43,930 nucleotides of DNA from an uncultured Prevotella sp. (GCA_944320235.1 CALUGQ010000025.1:1-43930); one strand, 5' to 3'. Shown: positions 16,672 to 24,442, counted from the first letter of the stretch. Program-made: numbers and translations. Notes: generated by a model from the sequence alone, not told the origin.

Positions 16672-17838
16672 ATGCGCATCTTACTTTCCAACAAATTCTA
16701 TTACCGCCGTGGCGGCGATTGCATCTACATGCTCAACCTTGAGCAGCTGCTGAGGGAGCACGGGCACGAGGTGGCGGTGTTCGCGATGGACTATCCGGAG
16801 AATCAGGAAACGCCGTGGCGGAAGTATTTTCCTCGGAACATGTCAAGGTTGATGGCTTTGACAAGGCCGTTCGGGTCACATGAAGTAAAGAGTAAGTTTA
16901 ATAAGCTGCTTGATGACTTCCGTCCTGACGTGGTGCATCTTAACAACATCCACACGCAGTTGTCGCCCATCATCGCCGAACAGGCGCACATACGAGGCAT
17001 AAGGACTGTGTGGACGCTGCACGACTACAAGCTGCTGTGTCCGCGCTACGACTGCCTGCGCGACGGCAAGACGGTCTGCGAGCTGTGCTTCGGCGGCGAC
17101 AAGACGTACTGCAAGACTTTCCGCTGCATGAAAGGCTCGCGTCTGGCTTCGCTCGTTGGCTACAAGGAGGCGGTGATGTGGAGCCGCCCGCGGCTTGAGG
17201 CCTGCACCGATTTGTTCATCTGTCCGAGCCGCTTCATGGCGGAGAAGATGGCGCAGGGCGGTTTCAGACGGGACAAGCTGCGCGTGTTGTGCAACTTCAT
17301 CGACGTGGAGAAGTGCCGCAAGGACGATTACGCGAAGGACGACTATTACTGCTACGTCGGCCGTCTGAGCCACGAGAAGGGCGTTGCCACGCTCGTTGAG
17401 GCCGCCGCACGGTTGCCTTACAGGCTGAAAGTAATCGGGGGAGGGCCATTGAGTGAAGAACTAAGGATTAAGAGTGAAGAATTAAAGGGCAATATTGAGT
17501 TCCTTGGTTTCCGCCAATGGGATGGCATAAAGGACATTGTGGGGAAGGCGAAGTTTACCGTGGTGCCTTCCGAATGGTACGAGAACAACCCCTTGTCGGT
17601 TATTGAGGCGGAGTGCCTGGGCACGCCCGTGCTCGGCGCCCGTATCGGCGGCATACCCGAACTGATTGACGAGGGCGTGAACGGCATGACCTTCGAGAGC
17701 GGCAACGCAGACGACCTTGCGGGGAAAATCAAGGCGATGTGCGCCGCTGATTTTGACTATAAGGCCATTGCCGATGCTGCGATGGAACGGTACAACGCCG
17801 AAAGCTATTACAACGAAATAATGAAAATATACAAATAA
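16672..17838 (+). CDS. Family 4 glycosyltransferase, second
   Basis: A 388-residue GT-B fold enzyme. The N-terminus MRILLSNKFYYRRGGDCIYM is typical of Bacteroidota exopolysaccharide GT4 proteins. The acceptor-side domain contains a Cys-rich insert (LCPRYDCLRDGKTVCELCFGG, shown to residue G here in part: LCPRYDCLRDGKTVCEL). The C-terminal domain shows YVGRLSHEKGVATLVEAA, FLGFRQWDGI and the E-x7-E box NPLSVIEAECLGTPVLG. A short AT-rich stretch at about 17450-17489 encodes the repeat SEELRIKSEELK, unlike the GC-rich surroundings. The family is certain; the sugar is not. Confidence 0.88.
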   Translation: MRILLSNKFYYRRGGDCIYMLNLEQLLREHGHEVAVFAMDYPENQETPWRKYFPRNMSRLMALTRPFGSHEVKSKFNKLLDDFRPDVVHLNNIHTQLSPIIAEQAHIRGIRTVWTLHDYKLLCPRYDCLRDGKTVCELCFGGDKTYCKTFRCMKGSRLASLVGYKEAVMWSRPRLEACTDLFICPSRFMAEKMAQGGFRRDKLRVLCNFIDVEKCRKDDYAKDDYYCYVGRLSHEKGVATLVEAAARLPYRLKVIGGGPLSEELRIKSEELKGNIEFLGFRQWDGIKDIVGKAKFTVVPSEWYENNPLSVIEAECLGTPVLGARIGGIPELIDEGVNGMTFESGNADDLAGKIKAMCAADFDYKAIADAAMERYNAESYYNEIMKIYK

Positions 17839-17851
17839 GAAGACATATAAA

Positions 17852-18919
17852 ATGGCTAACACAAACATTCCGCGTCCAACGGACGCAAGCATCATCCTTA
17901 CGTATCGCTGCCCGATGCGTTGCCAAATGTGCAACATCTGGAAGAACCCGACAAACAGGCAGGAGGAAATAAAAGCGGAAGATTTGAAGTCGTTGCCTCA
18001 GTTGAAATTCATCAACCTTACAGGCGGCGAGCCTTTCATCCGTGAAGACCTGGCCGAGATTGTGGAGGAGTGCTACAGGCATACCCCACGAATAGTAATC
18101 TCCACCTCGGGATGGTTTGAAGACCGTGTCGTAGCCCTTGCAAAGAAGTTCCCCAACATAGGCATCCGCATATCCATAGAGGGCCTGAGCCAGAAGAACG
18201 ACGAGCTGCGCGGCCACGCCGGCGGCTTTGACAAGGGGCTGCGCACGCTGCTCACGCTGAAGCACATGGGCCTGAAGGACATAGGTTTCGGCTGCACCGT
18301 GTCGAACCACAACTCCAAGGACATGCTCTCGCTCTACCAGCTGTCGCTCTCGCTTGGCATGGAGTTCGCCACGGCGGCGTTCCACAACTCCTACTACTTC
18401 CACAAGGGCGACAACGTGATCACGAACAAGGAGGAGGTGACAAACAACTTCAAGCAACTTATAGAGTGGCAGCTCAAGGAGAGCCACCCCAAGAGCTGGT
18501 TCCGCGCGTGGTTCAACATGGGCCTGATAAACTACATCGAGGGAGGCCGGAGGATGCTGCCCTGCGAGGCCGGCATGGTGAACTTCTTCATCGACCCGTG
18601 GGGCGAGGTGATGCCCTGCAACGGGCTGGAGGAGAAGTACTGGAAGGAGAGCATGGGCAACATCCACGACAAGCCCTTCATGGAGATATGGGAGGGCGAG
18701 CAGGCGCAGAGGGTGCGCCAGATGGTGCGCCGCTGCCCGAAGAACTGCTGGATGGTTGGCACGGCCTCGCCCGTGATGCACAAGTACGTGAAGTACCCCG
18801 CCAAGTGGGCATTGCAGAACAAGCTGCGCTCCATGCGGGGCAAGCCCGCCTGCATCGACCCGAAGTGGTGCGACGTGGGGCAGGACCCGCAGCAAGGCGA
18901 CCTGAGGGAGAAGTTCTGA
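17852..18919 (+). CDS. Radical SAM protein with SPASM-like C-terminus
   Basis: A 355-residue radical SAM enzyme. The CxxxCxxC cluster motif is C20-C24-C27 (YRCPMRCQMCNIW) and GGEPF follows at residues 58-62. The C-terminal part has further cysteines arranged like a SPASM/Twitch auxiliary cluster (MLPCEAGMV, EVMPCNGLEEK, CPKNCWMV, CIDPKWCDVG). It begins 13 bp after a GT4 gene and belongs to the polysaccharide operon. Radical SAM/SPASM proteins modify peptides or act on small molecules; a sugar-modifying role here is inferred only from location. No candidate precursor peptide was seen next to it. Confidence 0.85.
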   Translation: MANTNIPRPTDASIILTYRCPMRCQMCNIWKNPTNRQEEIKAEDLKSLPQLKFINLTGGEPFIREDLAEIVEECYRHTPRIVISTSGWFEDRVVALAKKFPNIGIRISIEGLSQKNDELRGHAGGFDKGLRTLLTLKHMGLKDIGFGCTVSNHNSKDMLSLYQLSLSLGMEFATAAFHNSYYFHKGDNVITNKEEVTNNFKQLIEWQLKESHPKSWFRAWFNMGLINYIEGGRRMLPCEAGMVNFFIDPWGEVMPCNGLEEKYWKESMGNIHDKPFMEIWEGEQAQRVRQMVRRCPKNCWMVGTASPVMHKYVKYPAKWALQNKLRSMRGKPACIDPKWCDVGQDPQQGDLREKF

Positions 18920-18954
18920 CGGGAACGCGGGGGGCGCGCGAAACGGTGGAAACA

Positions 18955-19030
18955 TTTGGCGATTCCGAAATTCTTATAAGTTTTTGGAATCGATTCCGAA
19001 AATCCCTTAAGAATTTCGGAATCGGCCAAA
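18955..19030. repeat. Nested perfect palindromes between radical SAM and acyltransferase genes
   Basis: The outer stem pairs 18955-18976 with 19008-19030: a perfect 16-bp repeat (GATTCCGAAATTCTTA at 18961-18976 with its complement at 19008-19023), extended by six more pairs after a one-base bulge. The loop holds a perfect 12-bp palindrome GGAATCGATTCC at 18986-18997. The unit GATTCCGAAA thus occurs four times in alternating orientation. There is no U-run directly after the stem, so it is not a classic terminator. Confidence 0.75.
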
Positions 19031-19108
19031 AGCTTCGTGTGGGAGCGCATGGAGTGTTCCAAGCCAAGGCCGCCCGCCTGTTTTTTTTAACCATACACAT
19101 TTGAAAAG

Positions 19109-20098
19109 ATGCGAAGGATTGTCTTCATCGACATTGCCAAGGCCATCTGCATAATGCTCGTGGTGGTCGGCCACTACGTGCCGGATGGCTCGCCTGGGTG
19201 GTACGTGGCCGTGCACGACGTGATCTACACGTTCCACATGCCGCTGTTCATGTTCGCCAGCGGCTACGTCTACATGGCCACGCGCAAGGATGTGCCATAC
19301 GGCGGCTTCCTGCTTAAGAAGGCGAGGCGGCTGATGGTGCCATACCTCGCCACGTCGGCAATAGTGATAACCATCAAGCTGCTCTCGCAGGGCGGGCTTT
19401 CCGTTGACAACCCCGTCACGCCGCTCTCTTACCTGAAGATGCTTTACAGGCCGGAGGCGGGCGCGTTCCTGTGGTTCATCTGGGCGCTGTGGTGGATGTT
19501 CGTCGTGGTCTCGCTGCTGCGGACGAAGGCGGCGCGGCTGGCCTTCTTCCTTGCCGCACTTGCGTTGCACTACATCCCGCTGCCGCTGCCCGACGTGTTC
19601 TGCCTCGCGCAGTGCAAGTCGATGCTCGCCTACTTCATGCTCGGCGTCGTGGTGTGCGAGCACCGCGCCTTGCGCGGCTTTGCCGCCGGGCTCAGGCCGG
19701 CGAGGGCTGCCACTGCCGTGGCCGTGTTCGCAGTGGCGCAGGCTTGCTGGCTGGCTTTCGGGGGGGGTAAAAGTACACTCATTGTTTGGCAAGCCCTCCC
19801 TTACGTAGGCATCTGGTTTGTGCTCGAGGTGTCCAAACTTGTTGCCCGGTGCAGCAAAGGGGGCGGGACGGGCTGGCTCATGGCAGTGTCGGCCTCGTCG
19901 TACATCATCTACCTCTTCCACACCACCTTCGAGGGATTTGCGAAGGCCGTGTTCAGGAAGCTTCCGCTCGACCCCGGACTGTGGTACGTGTTCGCGGCGG
20001 AGGCCGCCGTTGCCGTGGCAATCGGTATAGTTGCCCCGCTCCTGCTGCACAGGCTGCTTATGAAGCACCGCAGCACGAGGGTGCTGTTCGGCCTGTAG
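19109..20098 (+). CDS. Membrane acyltransferase (acyltransferase-3 family), first
   Basis: A 329-residue protein with about ten membrane segments. It opens with the acyltransferase-3 signature (RIVFIDIAKAICIMLVVVGHY, abbreviated: FIDIAKAICIMLVVVGHY), including the catalytic-type His of the GHY/GH motif, followed by FHMPLFMFASGYVY. Members transfer acetyl or other acyl groups to sugars across the inner membrane. It is 189 bp after the radical SAM gene, separated by the nested palindrome. The eight-G run at 19760-19767 lies near codon 218 (TTC GGG GGG GGT), so slippage would remove the last third of the protein. Acceptor unknown. Confidence 0.88.
   Translation: MRRIVFIDIAKAICIMLVVVGHYVPDGSPGWYVAVHDVIYTFHMPLFMFASGYVYMATRKDVPYGGFLLKKARRLMVPYLATSAIVITIKLLSQGGLSVDNPVTPLSYLKMLYRPEAGAFLWFIWALWWMFVVVSLLRTKAARLAFFLAALALHYIPLPLPDVFCLAQCKSMLAYFMLGVVVCEHRALRGFAAGLRPARAATAVAVFAVAQACWLAFGGGKSTLIVWQALPYVGIWFVLEVSKLVARCSKGGGTGWLMAVSASSYIIYLFHTTFEGFAKAVFRKLPLDPGLWYVFAAEAAVAVAIGIVAPLLLHRLLMKHRSTRVLFGL
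19760..19767 (+). repeat. 8-G homopolymer tract in the first acyltransferase gene
   Basis: Eight G residues in frame, encoding FGGGK. A gain or loss of one G would shift the frame about two thirds through the gene. Confidence 0.7.
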
Positions 20099-20200
20099 CC
20101 CATCCGCTTGCCGCGCAGGCCGCTGCCAGCGGCTGCAAACCCGCGCCGAGGCCGGGCGTTGCCGCAGGGTTTTATGTATAATGGTTAAAATTAAAGACGT

Positions 20201-21262
20201 ATGTGTAATAAAACACTAATTACCCCCCCCGAAAGCCAAAATAAGGTTAAGGGTGGGCATTATGGCGCGCTCGACGGTCTGCGTGCCTACGCCGCTATAG
20301 GCATAGTGCTGATGCACGTGCGGGCGAACATATGTGTGAAGCCATCTGAAAACTACCTGACGGGCGAGCTTATCCCGTTTTTCACCGATTTCACGCTGCT
20401 GTTCATGGTGGTGAGCGGCTTCTCGCTGTGCTGCGGCTACTACCGGCGCGTGAAGGAAGGGTCGATAACCCCGGCGGCGTTCTACAAGAAGCGCTACTTG
20501 AGGATATTGCCATTCTTCGCGCTGCTGTGCCTGGTTGACCTTGCCGTGTCGCCGAGTTGGGGCGCGGCCTGCGAGGCGTTCGCCAACGTCACGCTCTGTT
20601 TCGGGCTGCTGCCGCCCGACGTCGAGATTGGCGTGATAGGCGTTGGGTGGTTCCTCGGCGTGGTTTTCCTGTTCTATATGCACTTCCCGTTCTTCGTGTT
20701 CCTGCTCGACAACAAGCGGCGCGCGTGGCTGTCGATGGCCGTGGCCGTCGTGTTCGTCTTTGTGTCGATGGTGCATTTCGGGGCCCCGGGGCGCAAGTGC
20801 ATGGTGTTTTGCGCGCCGCTTTTCATCGCGGGCGGCCTGGCCTACCTGTACAGGGGGCGGCTGGCGGCTTTCGGCGGCGCCCACAAGGCAGCCTCGGCCG
20901 CAGTGGTGGTGGCGGCCACGGCGTGCTACTTCGCCTTCCGGGCGTACATCCCGGCGGGCTTCGCGGCATACGCCGGCGAGCTGTCGTTGTTCTCGCTGTG
21001 GCTCGCCTATGCCGTAGGCTCGTCGGACTGCGTGCTCAACAACCGCGTGGCGAAGTACGTGAGCGGCATAAGCATGGAGGTTTACCTCGCCCACATGGTG
21101 GTGTACCGCGTGGTCGAAAAGTTGCGCCTGGAGGACTTCATCGGCCAGCGCGACGCGCTCTACGCTGTTGTTTCGCTGCACACCTTGCTCGGGGCGGTGT
21201 GCTTCGCCCACGTGGTGAAGTACTGGGTGGTGGACAAGGCCATGGCACGGGTTGCCCGGTAG
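20201..21262 (+). CDS. Membrane acyltransferase (acyltransferase-3 family), second
   Basis: A 353-residue acyltransferase-3 protein. After a short polar N-terminus comes YGALDGLRAYAAIGIVLMHV, with the family DGLR and catalytic-type His, then about ten membrane segments and SMEVYLAHMVVYRVVE near the end. GC content is the highest of the window, and it differs strongly from the first acyltransferase. Codons 8-11 contain eight C residues (20223-20230), so a one-base slip would abolish the protein almost completely. That makes this the best on/off switch candidate of the three. Probably O-acetylates the polysaccharide. Confidence 0.88.
   Translation: MCNKTLITPPESQNKVKGGHYGALDGLRAYAAIGIVLMHVRANICVKPSENYLTGELIPFFTDFTLLFMVVSGFSLCCGYYRRVKEGSITPAAFYKKRYLRILPFFALLCLVDLAVSPSWGAACEAFANVTLCFGLLPPDVEIGVIGVGWFLGVVFLFYMHFPFFVFLLDNKRRAWLSMAVAVVFVFVSMVHFGAPGRKCMVFCAPLFIAGGLAYLYRGRLAAFGGAHKAASAAVVVAATACYFAFRAYIPAGFAAYAGELSLFSLWLAYAVGSSDCVLNNRVAKYVSGISMEVYLAHMVVYRVVEKLRLEDFIGQRDALYAVVSLHTLLGAVCFAHVVKYWVVDKAMARVAR
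20223..20230 (+). repeat. 8-C homopolymer tract at the 5' end of the second acyltransferase gene
   Basis: Eight C residues in frame (ATT ACC CCC CCC GAA) just 22 bp after the start codon, a classic position for a translational on/off switch. Confidence 0.75.
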
Positions 21263-21265
21263 GCG

Positions 21266-21376
21266 TCACTTCCTGCCCTTCCCCCTCGCGAGCAGCCACA
21301 AGGCCGACAGGCAGGCGAGGGCCACTATCCCTGCATACTGCAAGCTTTCCTTTATGCCGGAGAGGATTTTCGTCAT
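21266..21376 (-). CDS. 36-aa single-span membrane miniprotein, antisense in the cluster
   Basis: The minus strand encodes a 36-residue peptide: MTKILSGIKESLQ, then the hydrophobic span YAGIVALACLSALWLLA, then a basic tail RGKGRK. A short charged N-terminus, one transmembrane helix and a positive end are what real small membrane proteins look like. A TACTTTTG box (21400-21407, minus) matches the Bacteroidota -7 element 23 bp upstream, and the bases before the ATG are A-rich (CGAAAAG). It is convergent with the second acyltransferase and divergent from the last glycosyltransferase. Too short for most gene finders. Function unknown. Confidence 0.5.
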   Translation of the reverse strand: MTKILSGIKESLQYAGIVALACLSALWLLARGKGRK

Positions 21377-21399
21377 CTTTTCGTTTGGGAATGGCTGTG

Positions 21400-21407
21400 C
21401 AAAAGTA
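21400..21407 (-). promoter_or_regulatory. -7 promoter box for the antisense miniprotein
   Basis: TACTTTTG on the minus strand fits TAnnTTTG. A TTTG lies 16 bp upstream, shorter than the usual 19-21, so the promoter is only moderately supported. Confidence 0.35.
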
Positions 21408-21438
21408 ATCAAATTAATCCAAACAAACTTCTGAGACA

Positions 21439-22530
21439 ATGAAAATAGTAGTGACAGGCACGCGCGGCATCCCCGGCGTGATGGGCGGCGTTGAGACGCA
21501 CTGCGAGGAGCTTTTCCCGAGGCTGGCCGTCCGCGGCTTCGACGTGACGGTGGTGCGCCGCTCGGCCTACGTTGCCGACGGGCTTGGGGAGTGGCGCGGC
21601 GTGAGGCTCGTCGACGTGGAAAGCCCCAGGAAGAAGTCGCTGGAGGCCATCGTCCATACTTTCAGGGCGATAAACGAGGCAAAGAGGGTTGGCGCCGACA
21701 TACTCCATATCCACGCCATCGGGCCGGCCCTGCTCGTGCCATACGCCAAGGCGCTGGGCATGAGGGTGGTGTTCACCCACCACGGGCCGGACTACGACCG
21801 CGACAAGTGGGGCCGGGCTGCCAAGGCCATGCTGAAGCTCGGCGAGCGCATGGGGTGCATGTTTGCCGATGAGGTAATTGTAATCTCCGACGTAATACGT
21901 AATCTGATAAAACGTAAATACAACAGGACGCAGCACGTACACCTTATATATAATGGGGTTTCGCAACCCGAAATGTGTGACTATCCCGAATACTTCGATG
22001 AGCTAGGCATTGAAAAAGGCAGGTACATTCTCGGTATGTGCCGCTTTGTGCCGGAGAAGAATTTGCATCACTTGGTTGAAGCATTTATCAAGATTAAAAA
22101 TGAAGCAAAAGGCATAAATTTGGTATTGGCTGGCGATACTGACTTTGAGGATGAGTATTCGCGGGGGCTGAAGGAGATGGCGCGGAAGAACGGCGTTGTG
22201 CTCACCGGATTCGTCAAAGGCCGCAAGCTGCACTCGCTGCTCACTAACTGCCTCTGCTACTGCCTGCCGTCGAGCCATGAGGGATTGCCCATCGCTCTTC
22301 TCGAAGCAATGAGTTACGGCGTAAAGGTAATTGTAAGTGATATTCCTGCAAATATTGAAGTTGGCCTTAATAAGAATGACTACTTTCCTGTAGGCGATGT
22401 GGATGCGCTTGCCGAGAAGTTAAAAATCATAATAGAGCATCCTTTGGAACACATATGTTACGATATGGGCAAATATGATTGGGAGGAGATTGCCAATCAA
22501 GTGGCAAGGGTATATCGTAATCCAAAATAG
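21439..22530 (+). CDS. Family 4 glycosyltransferase, third, with DUF1972-type N-terminus
   Basis: A 363-residue GT-B enzyme. The N-terminus (MKIVVTGTRGIPGVMGGVET, then HCEELFPRL) is the DUF1972 pattern found in rhamnosyltransferase-like proteins of capsule clusters. The C-terminal GT4 half has MCRFVPEKNLHHLVEAF, LTGFVKGRKLHSLL and SSHEGLPIALLEAMSYG. It is the last gene of the polysaccharide cluster on the plus strand, after a 176-bp gap that holds an antisense miniprotein. A plus-strand promoter is not obvious. GC content falls towards the 3' end (after about 21870). Confidence 0.88.
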   Translation: MKIVVTGTRGIPGVMGGVETHCEELFPRLAVRGFDVTVVRRSAYVADGLGEWRGVRLVDVESPRKKSLEAIVHTFRAINEAKRVGADILHIHAIGPALLVPYAKALGMRVVFTHHGPDYDRDKWGRAAKAMLKLGERMGCMFADEVIVISDVIRNLIKRKYNRTQHVHLIYNGVSQPEMCDYPEYFDELGIEKGRYILGMCRFVPEKNLHHLVEAFIKIKNEAKGINLVLAGDTDFEDEYSRGLKEMARKNGVVLTGFVKGRKLHSLLTNCLCYCLPSSHEGLPIALLEAMSYGVKVIVSDIPANIEVGLNKNDYFPVGDVDALAEKLKIIIEHPLEHICYDMGKYDWEEIANQVARVYRNPK

Positions 22531-22634
22531 CAGGGGACTATCGGGTTGGCATCGTGGATGAGGACGGGAATGTGCGGATAAATGCAGACAATACCGCCAA
22601 ACGCAGTTCCGACCCGATGACAATGTCTCGGTAG
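22530..22634 (+). pseudogene. Possible coding fragment after the last glycosyltransferase
   Basis: A 34-codon open stretch without a start codon reads DYRVGIVDEDGNVRINAD and ends at TAG 22632-22634. It looks protein-like and may be the tail of a deleted gene, but it is short and unidentified. From there to the array at 22796 I see nothing else. Confidence 0.25.
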
Positions 22635-22795
22635 AGGGCCTATACTGTCATCAGTAACGGAGAGAGGCTTTTCATTACGCGGCCATTCATGCATGAATTG
22701 TTTCCCAAAAACGAATGCCTGCAGTCCGCATTTATTTGCAAATATGCAGCCAAAAGGCGTTCGAATGAATCCTTGTTCCCGGATTGCGCCATGGA

Positions 22796-22942
22796 ACGGC
22801 ACGCATTGGGCTGCGACTTGGCCTGTTTATTGCACCAAAACGTGCTGTTTCTGATGCCAAAACGGCATGCCCCGCAACGCGCTGAAAGCCAGGCGGTCAG
22901 CAAAGACAGGCATTGCCTTTGCCGTTAACATAAAAACGTTAA
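22796..22942 (+). repeat. 22-bp phased repeat array, locus 2, with conserved tail
   Basis: Cores at 22796, 22818, 22840 and 22862 (ACGGCACGCATT, TTGGCCTGTTTA, ACGTGCTGTTTC, ACGGCATGCCCC) keep an exact 22-bp spacing despite divergence. The following tail (GCAACGCGCTGA, then GCAAAGACAGGCATT) ends with GTTAACATAAAAACG at 22924-22938. The GTTAAC/GTTAAC half-sites form a small stem. The tail matches that of locus 1 and its start matches locus 3. Confidence 0.7.
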
Positions 22943-23000
22943 CGGCAGCCCACGGTTGTCGTATGGCAAAGGGCCGTTTGCAGGCATCCGTAAACAAAAA

Positions 23001-23040
23001 AGCCCTGCCGCGCGGCGCGCGGCAGGGCTAAACCTTTTTT
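23001..23040. terminator. Bidirectional intrinsic terminator
   Basis: A perfect 13-bp stem (AGCCCTGCCGCGC 23001-23013 with its complement 23017-23029) and a GGC loop, with an A-run before and a T-run after. It serves the minus-strand barrel gene and transcripts arriving from the polysaccharide cluster. Confidence 0.9.
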
Positions 23041-23056
23041 ATGTATCTAAATGTAA

Positions 23057-23644
23057 TTAGAAGCTATAGAGCAGACCGAACGTAAGGTTCTCGCCGTCAA
23101 CATCGAGGCCGAAACGCGAACCGTTGTTCATGTCATCGCCGTCGGGCATGGTGCACTCATATCCGAACCATCCAACCCTTGTCATCAAAGCCACATGGTC
23201 GGTGAGGTCAACACGCAGACCTGGCTTTACGCCAATCTTGAAGTAAGCGTTTTTTGTCTCTGTTGAAATTGTCTGGTTTCCCGATTCATGCTCAGACTTT
23301 GTCTTGTCAAAGCCATATGCGAGGCCACCCTCGAGGAAGAGACTAACCTTGTTCCACTTTACGAAAGTCCAGCGGGCATACGGAGCAATCTCAAAGCCAG
23401 TATTCTTCGTGTCACCTTGCTTGCCGTAATTTATACCGAGGCCGATACCTACAGCCAAGTTGTCGCTGAGGTTATAGCCTACCTCAGGGGTGAGGTGGAA
23501 TTTGGTAAGAGCATCCGGCTCAGGAGTACCGTCAAGATAAGCCTCTTTCTCAGAGCTGAAGCCGATGCCACCACCTACGTAAACCTGTGCGCTGGCTGCA
23601 ACAGCGGCAACCATGAACGCAACCATTAACATAACTTTCTTCAT
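23057..23644 (-). CDS. Small outer-membrane beta-barrel protein
   Basis: A 195-residue porin-family/OmpX-like barrel. It has a signal peptide (MKKVMLMVAFMVAAVAASAQ) and alternating amphipathic strands (VYVGGGIGFSSEKE, LAVGIGLGINYGKQ, KVSLFLEGGLAYGF), and ends in an aromatic residue (FGLLYSF) as barrel proteins do for BAM recognition. It should sit in the outer membrane. It has its own strong promoter and a terminator immediately downstream, so it is monocistronic. The specific role is unknown. Confidence 0.85.
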   Translation of the reverse strand: MKKVMLMVAFMVAAVAASAQVYVGGGIGFSSEKEAYLDGTPEPDALTKFHLTPEVGYNLSDNLAVGIGLGINYGKQGDTKNTGFEIAPYARWTFVKWNKVSLFLEGGLAYGFDKTKSEHESGNQTISTETKNAYFKIGVKPGLRVDLTDHVALMTRVGWFGYECTMPDGDDMNNGSRFGLDVDGENLTFGLLYSF

Positions 23645-23685
23645 AATTCAATGCTTTTTTAATTAATACTAAAATTATGTGTGTG

Positions 23686-23716
23686 CAAAGGTATGAAACT
23701 TATTTGTAACAGCAAA
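23686..23716 (-). promoter_or_regulatory. Bacteroidota promoter of the barrel gene
   Basis: On the minus strand: TTTG (23713-23716), 19 bp, TACCTTTG (23686-23693). This is a perfect match to the TTTG-N19-TAnnTTTG consensus, about 42 bp from the start codon. Confidence 0.85.
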
Positions 23717-23794
23717 GTTTTTTCAAACATTTTTTAAGAAAAAAGCCTTTTGCATCCAAGTATACCATAATGAATGTTTAAATTTTCGCATCTG

Positions 23795-23826
23795 CTTGCT
23801 TTTTCGTGCAATATTTAGTATCTTTG
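23795..23826 (+). promoter_or_regulatory. Promoter of the NUDIX gene
   Basis: CTTG (23795-23798), 20 bp, TATCTTTG (23819-23826). The -7 box is perfect and the -33 box has one mismatch. It is divergent from the barrel gene promoter. Confidence 0.7.
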
Positions 23827-23841
23827 AATGTTCATATAAAA

Positions 23842-24399
23842 ATGGCTGTCATGGACAGAGACGACATGAAATGGCGCACATTGAAAAGCAACTACATCAT
23901 ACGCAGGCCGTGGCTCACGGCGCGGCGCGACACGGTGGAGCTGCCTTCGGGCGCGGTGAACGACGAATACTATGTGCTGGAATACCCCGACTGGGTTAAC
24001 GTAATAGCCATAACCACCGGCGGCAGATTCGTCATGATACGCCAGTACCGCCACGGCATAGGCCAGACCTGCCACGAGATAGTGGCAGGGGTGATTGAGC
24101 CCGGCGAGCAGCCCGAAGCCGCCGCGCGCCGCGAACTGGCCGAGGAGACAGGCTACGGCGGCGGGGAGTGGCGCAAGCTCATGGCCATAGCGCCCAACGC
24201 AAGCACCTCGACCAACTTCACCCACTGCTTCGTGGCCACGGGCGTTGAGCCTGTGGGCAACCAGCACCTCGACCCAACGGAGGACATCGACGTGCTGCTG
24301 GCCGGACGCGAGGAGGTGCTGGCGATGCTGCGCAGCGGCGAACTGAAGCAGGCCACCATGGCAGCACCACTGTGGCGCTACTTCGCCGAGAACCCTTGA
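23842..24399 (+). CDS. NUDIX hydrolase (ADP-ribose pyrophosphatase-like)
   Basis: The 185-residue protein has a full NUDIX box, GVIEPGEQPEAAARREL followed by AEETGYG, matching G-x5-E-x7-REUxEExGU. The upstream RQYRHG and downstream PNASTSTNFTH segments resemble the NudF/ADP-ribose pyrophosphatase group, which hydrolyses nucleoside diphosphates linked to other moieties in the cytoplasm. Start codon is uncertain: ATG 23842, 23851 and 23866 are in frame. The promoter box at 23819-23826 would leave a very short leader for the first, so 23851 or 23866 are possible. pepC follows 43 bp downstream and may be co-transcribed. Confidence 0.9.
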   Translation: MAVMDRDDMKWRTLKSNYIIRRPWLTARRDTVELPSGAVNDEYYVLEYPDWVNVIAITTGGRFVMIRQYRHGIGQTCHEIVAGVIEPGEQPEAAARRELAEETGYGGGEWRKLMAIAPNASTSTNFTHCFVATGVEPVGNQHLDPTEDIDVLLAGREEVLAMLRSGELKQATMAAPLWRYFAENP

Positions 24400-24442
24400 C
24401 GGCACCCATCAACGACAGACAACACATTATATTATATATACA

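Noticed and set aside
17729-18955. Long minus-strand ORF (408 aa) opposite the radical SAM gene
   Set aside because: It mirrors a GC-rich coding region; the translation is rich in H, R, A and L with no domain, and the plus strand has clear radical SAM motifs.
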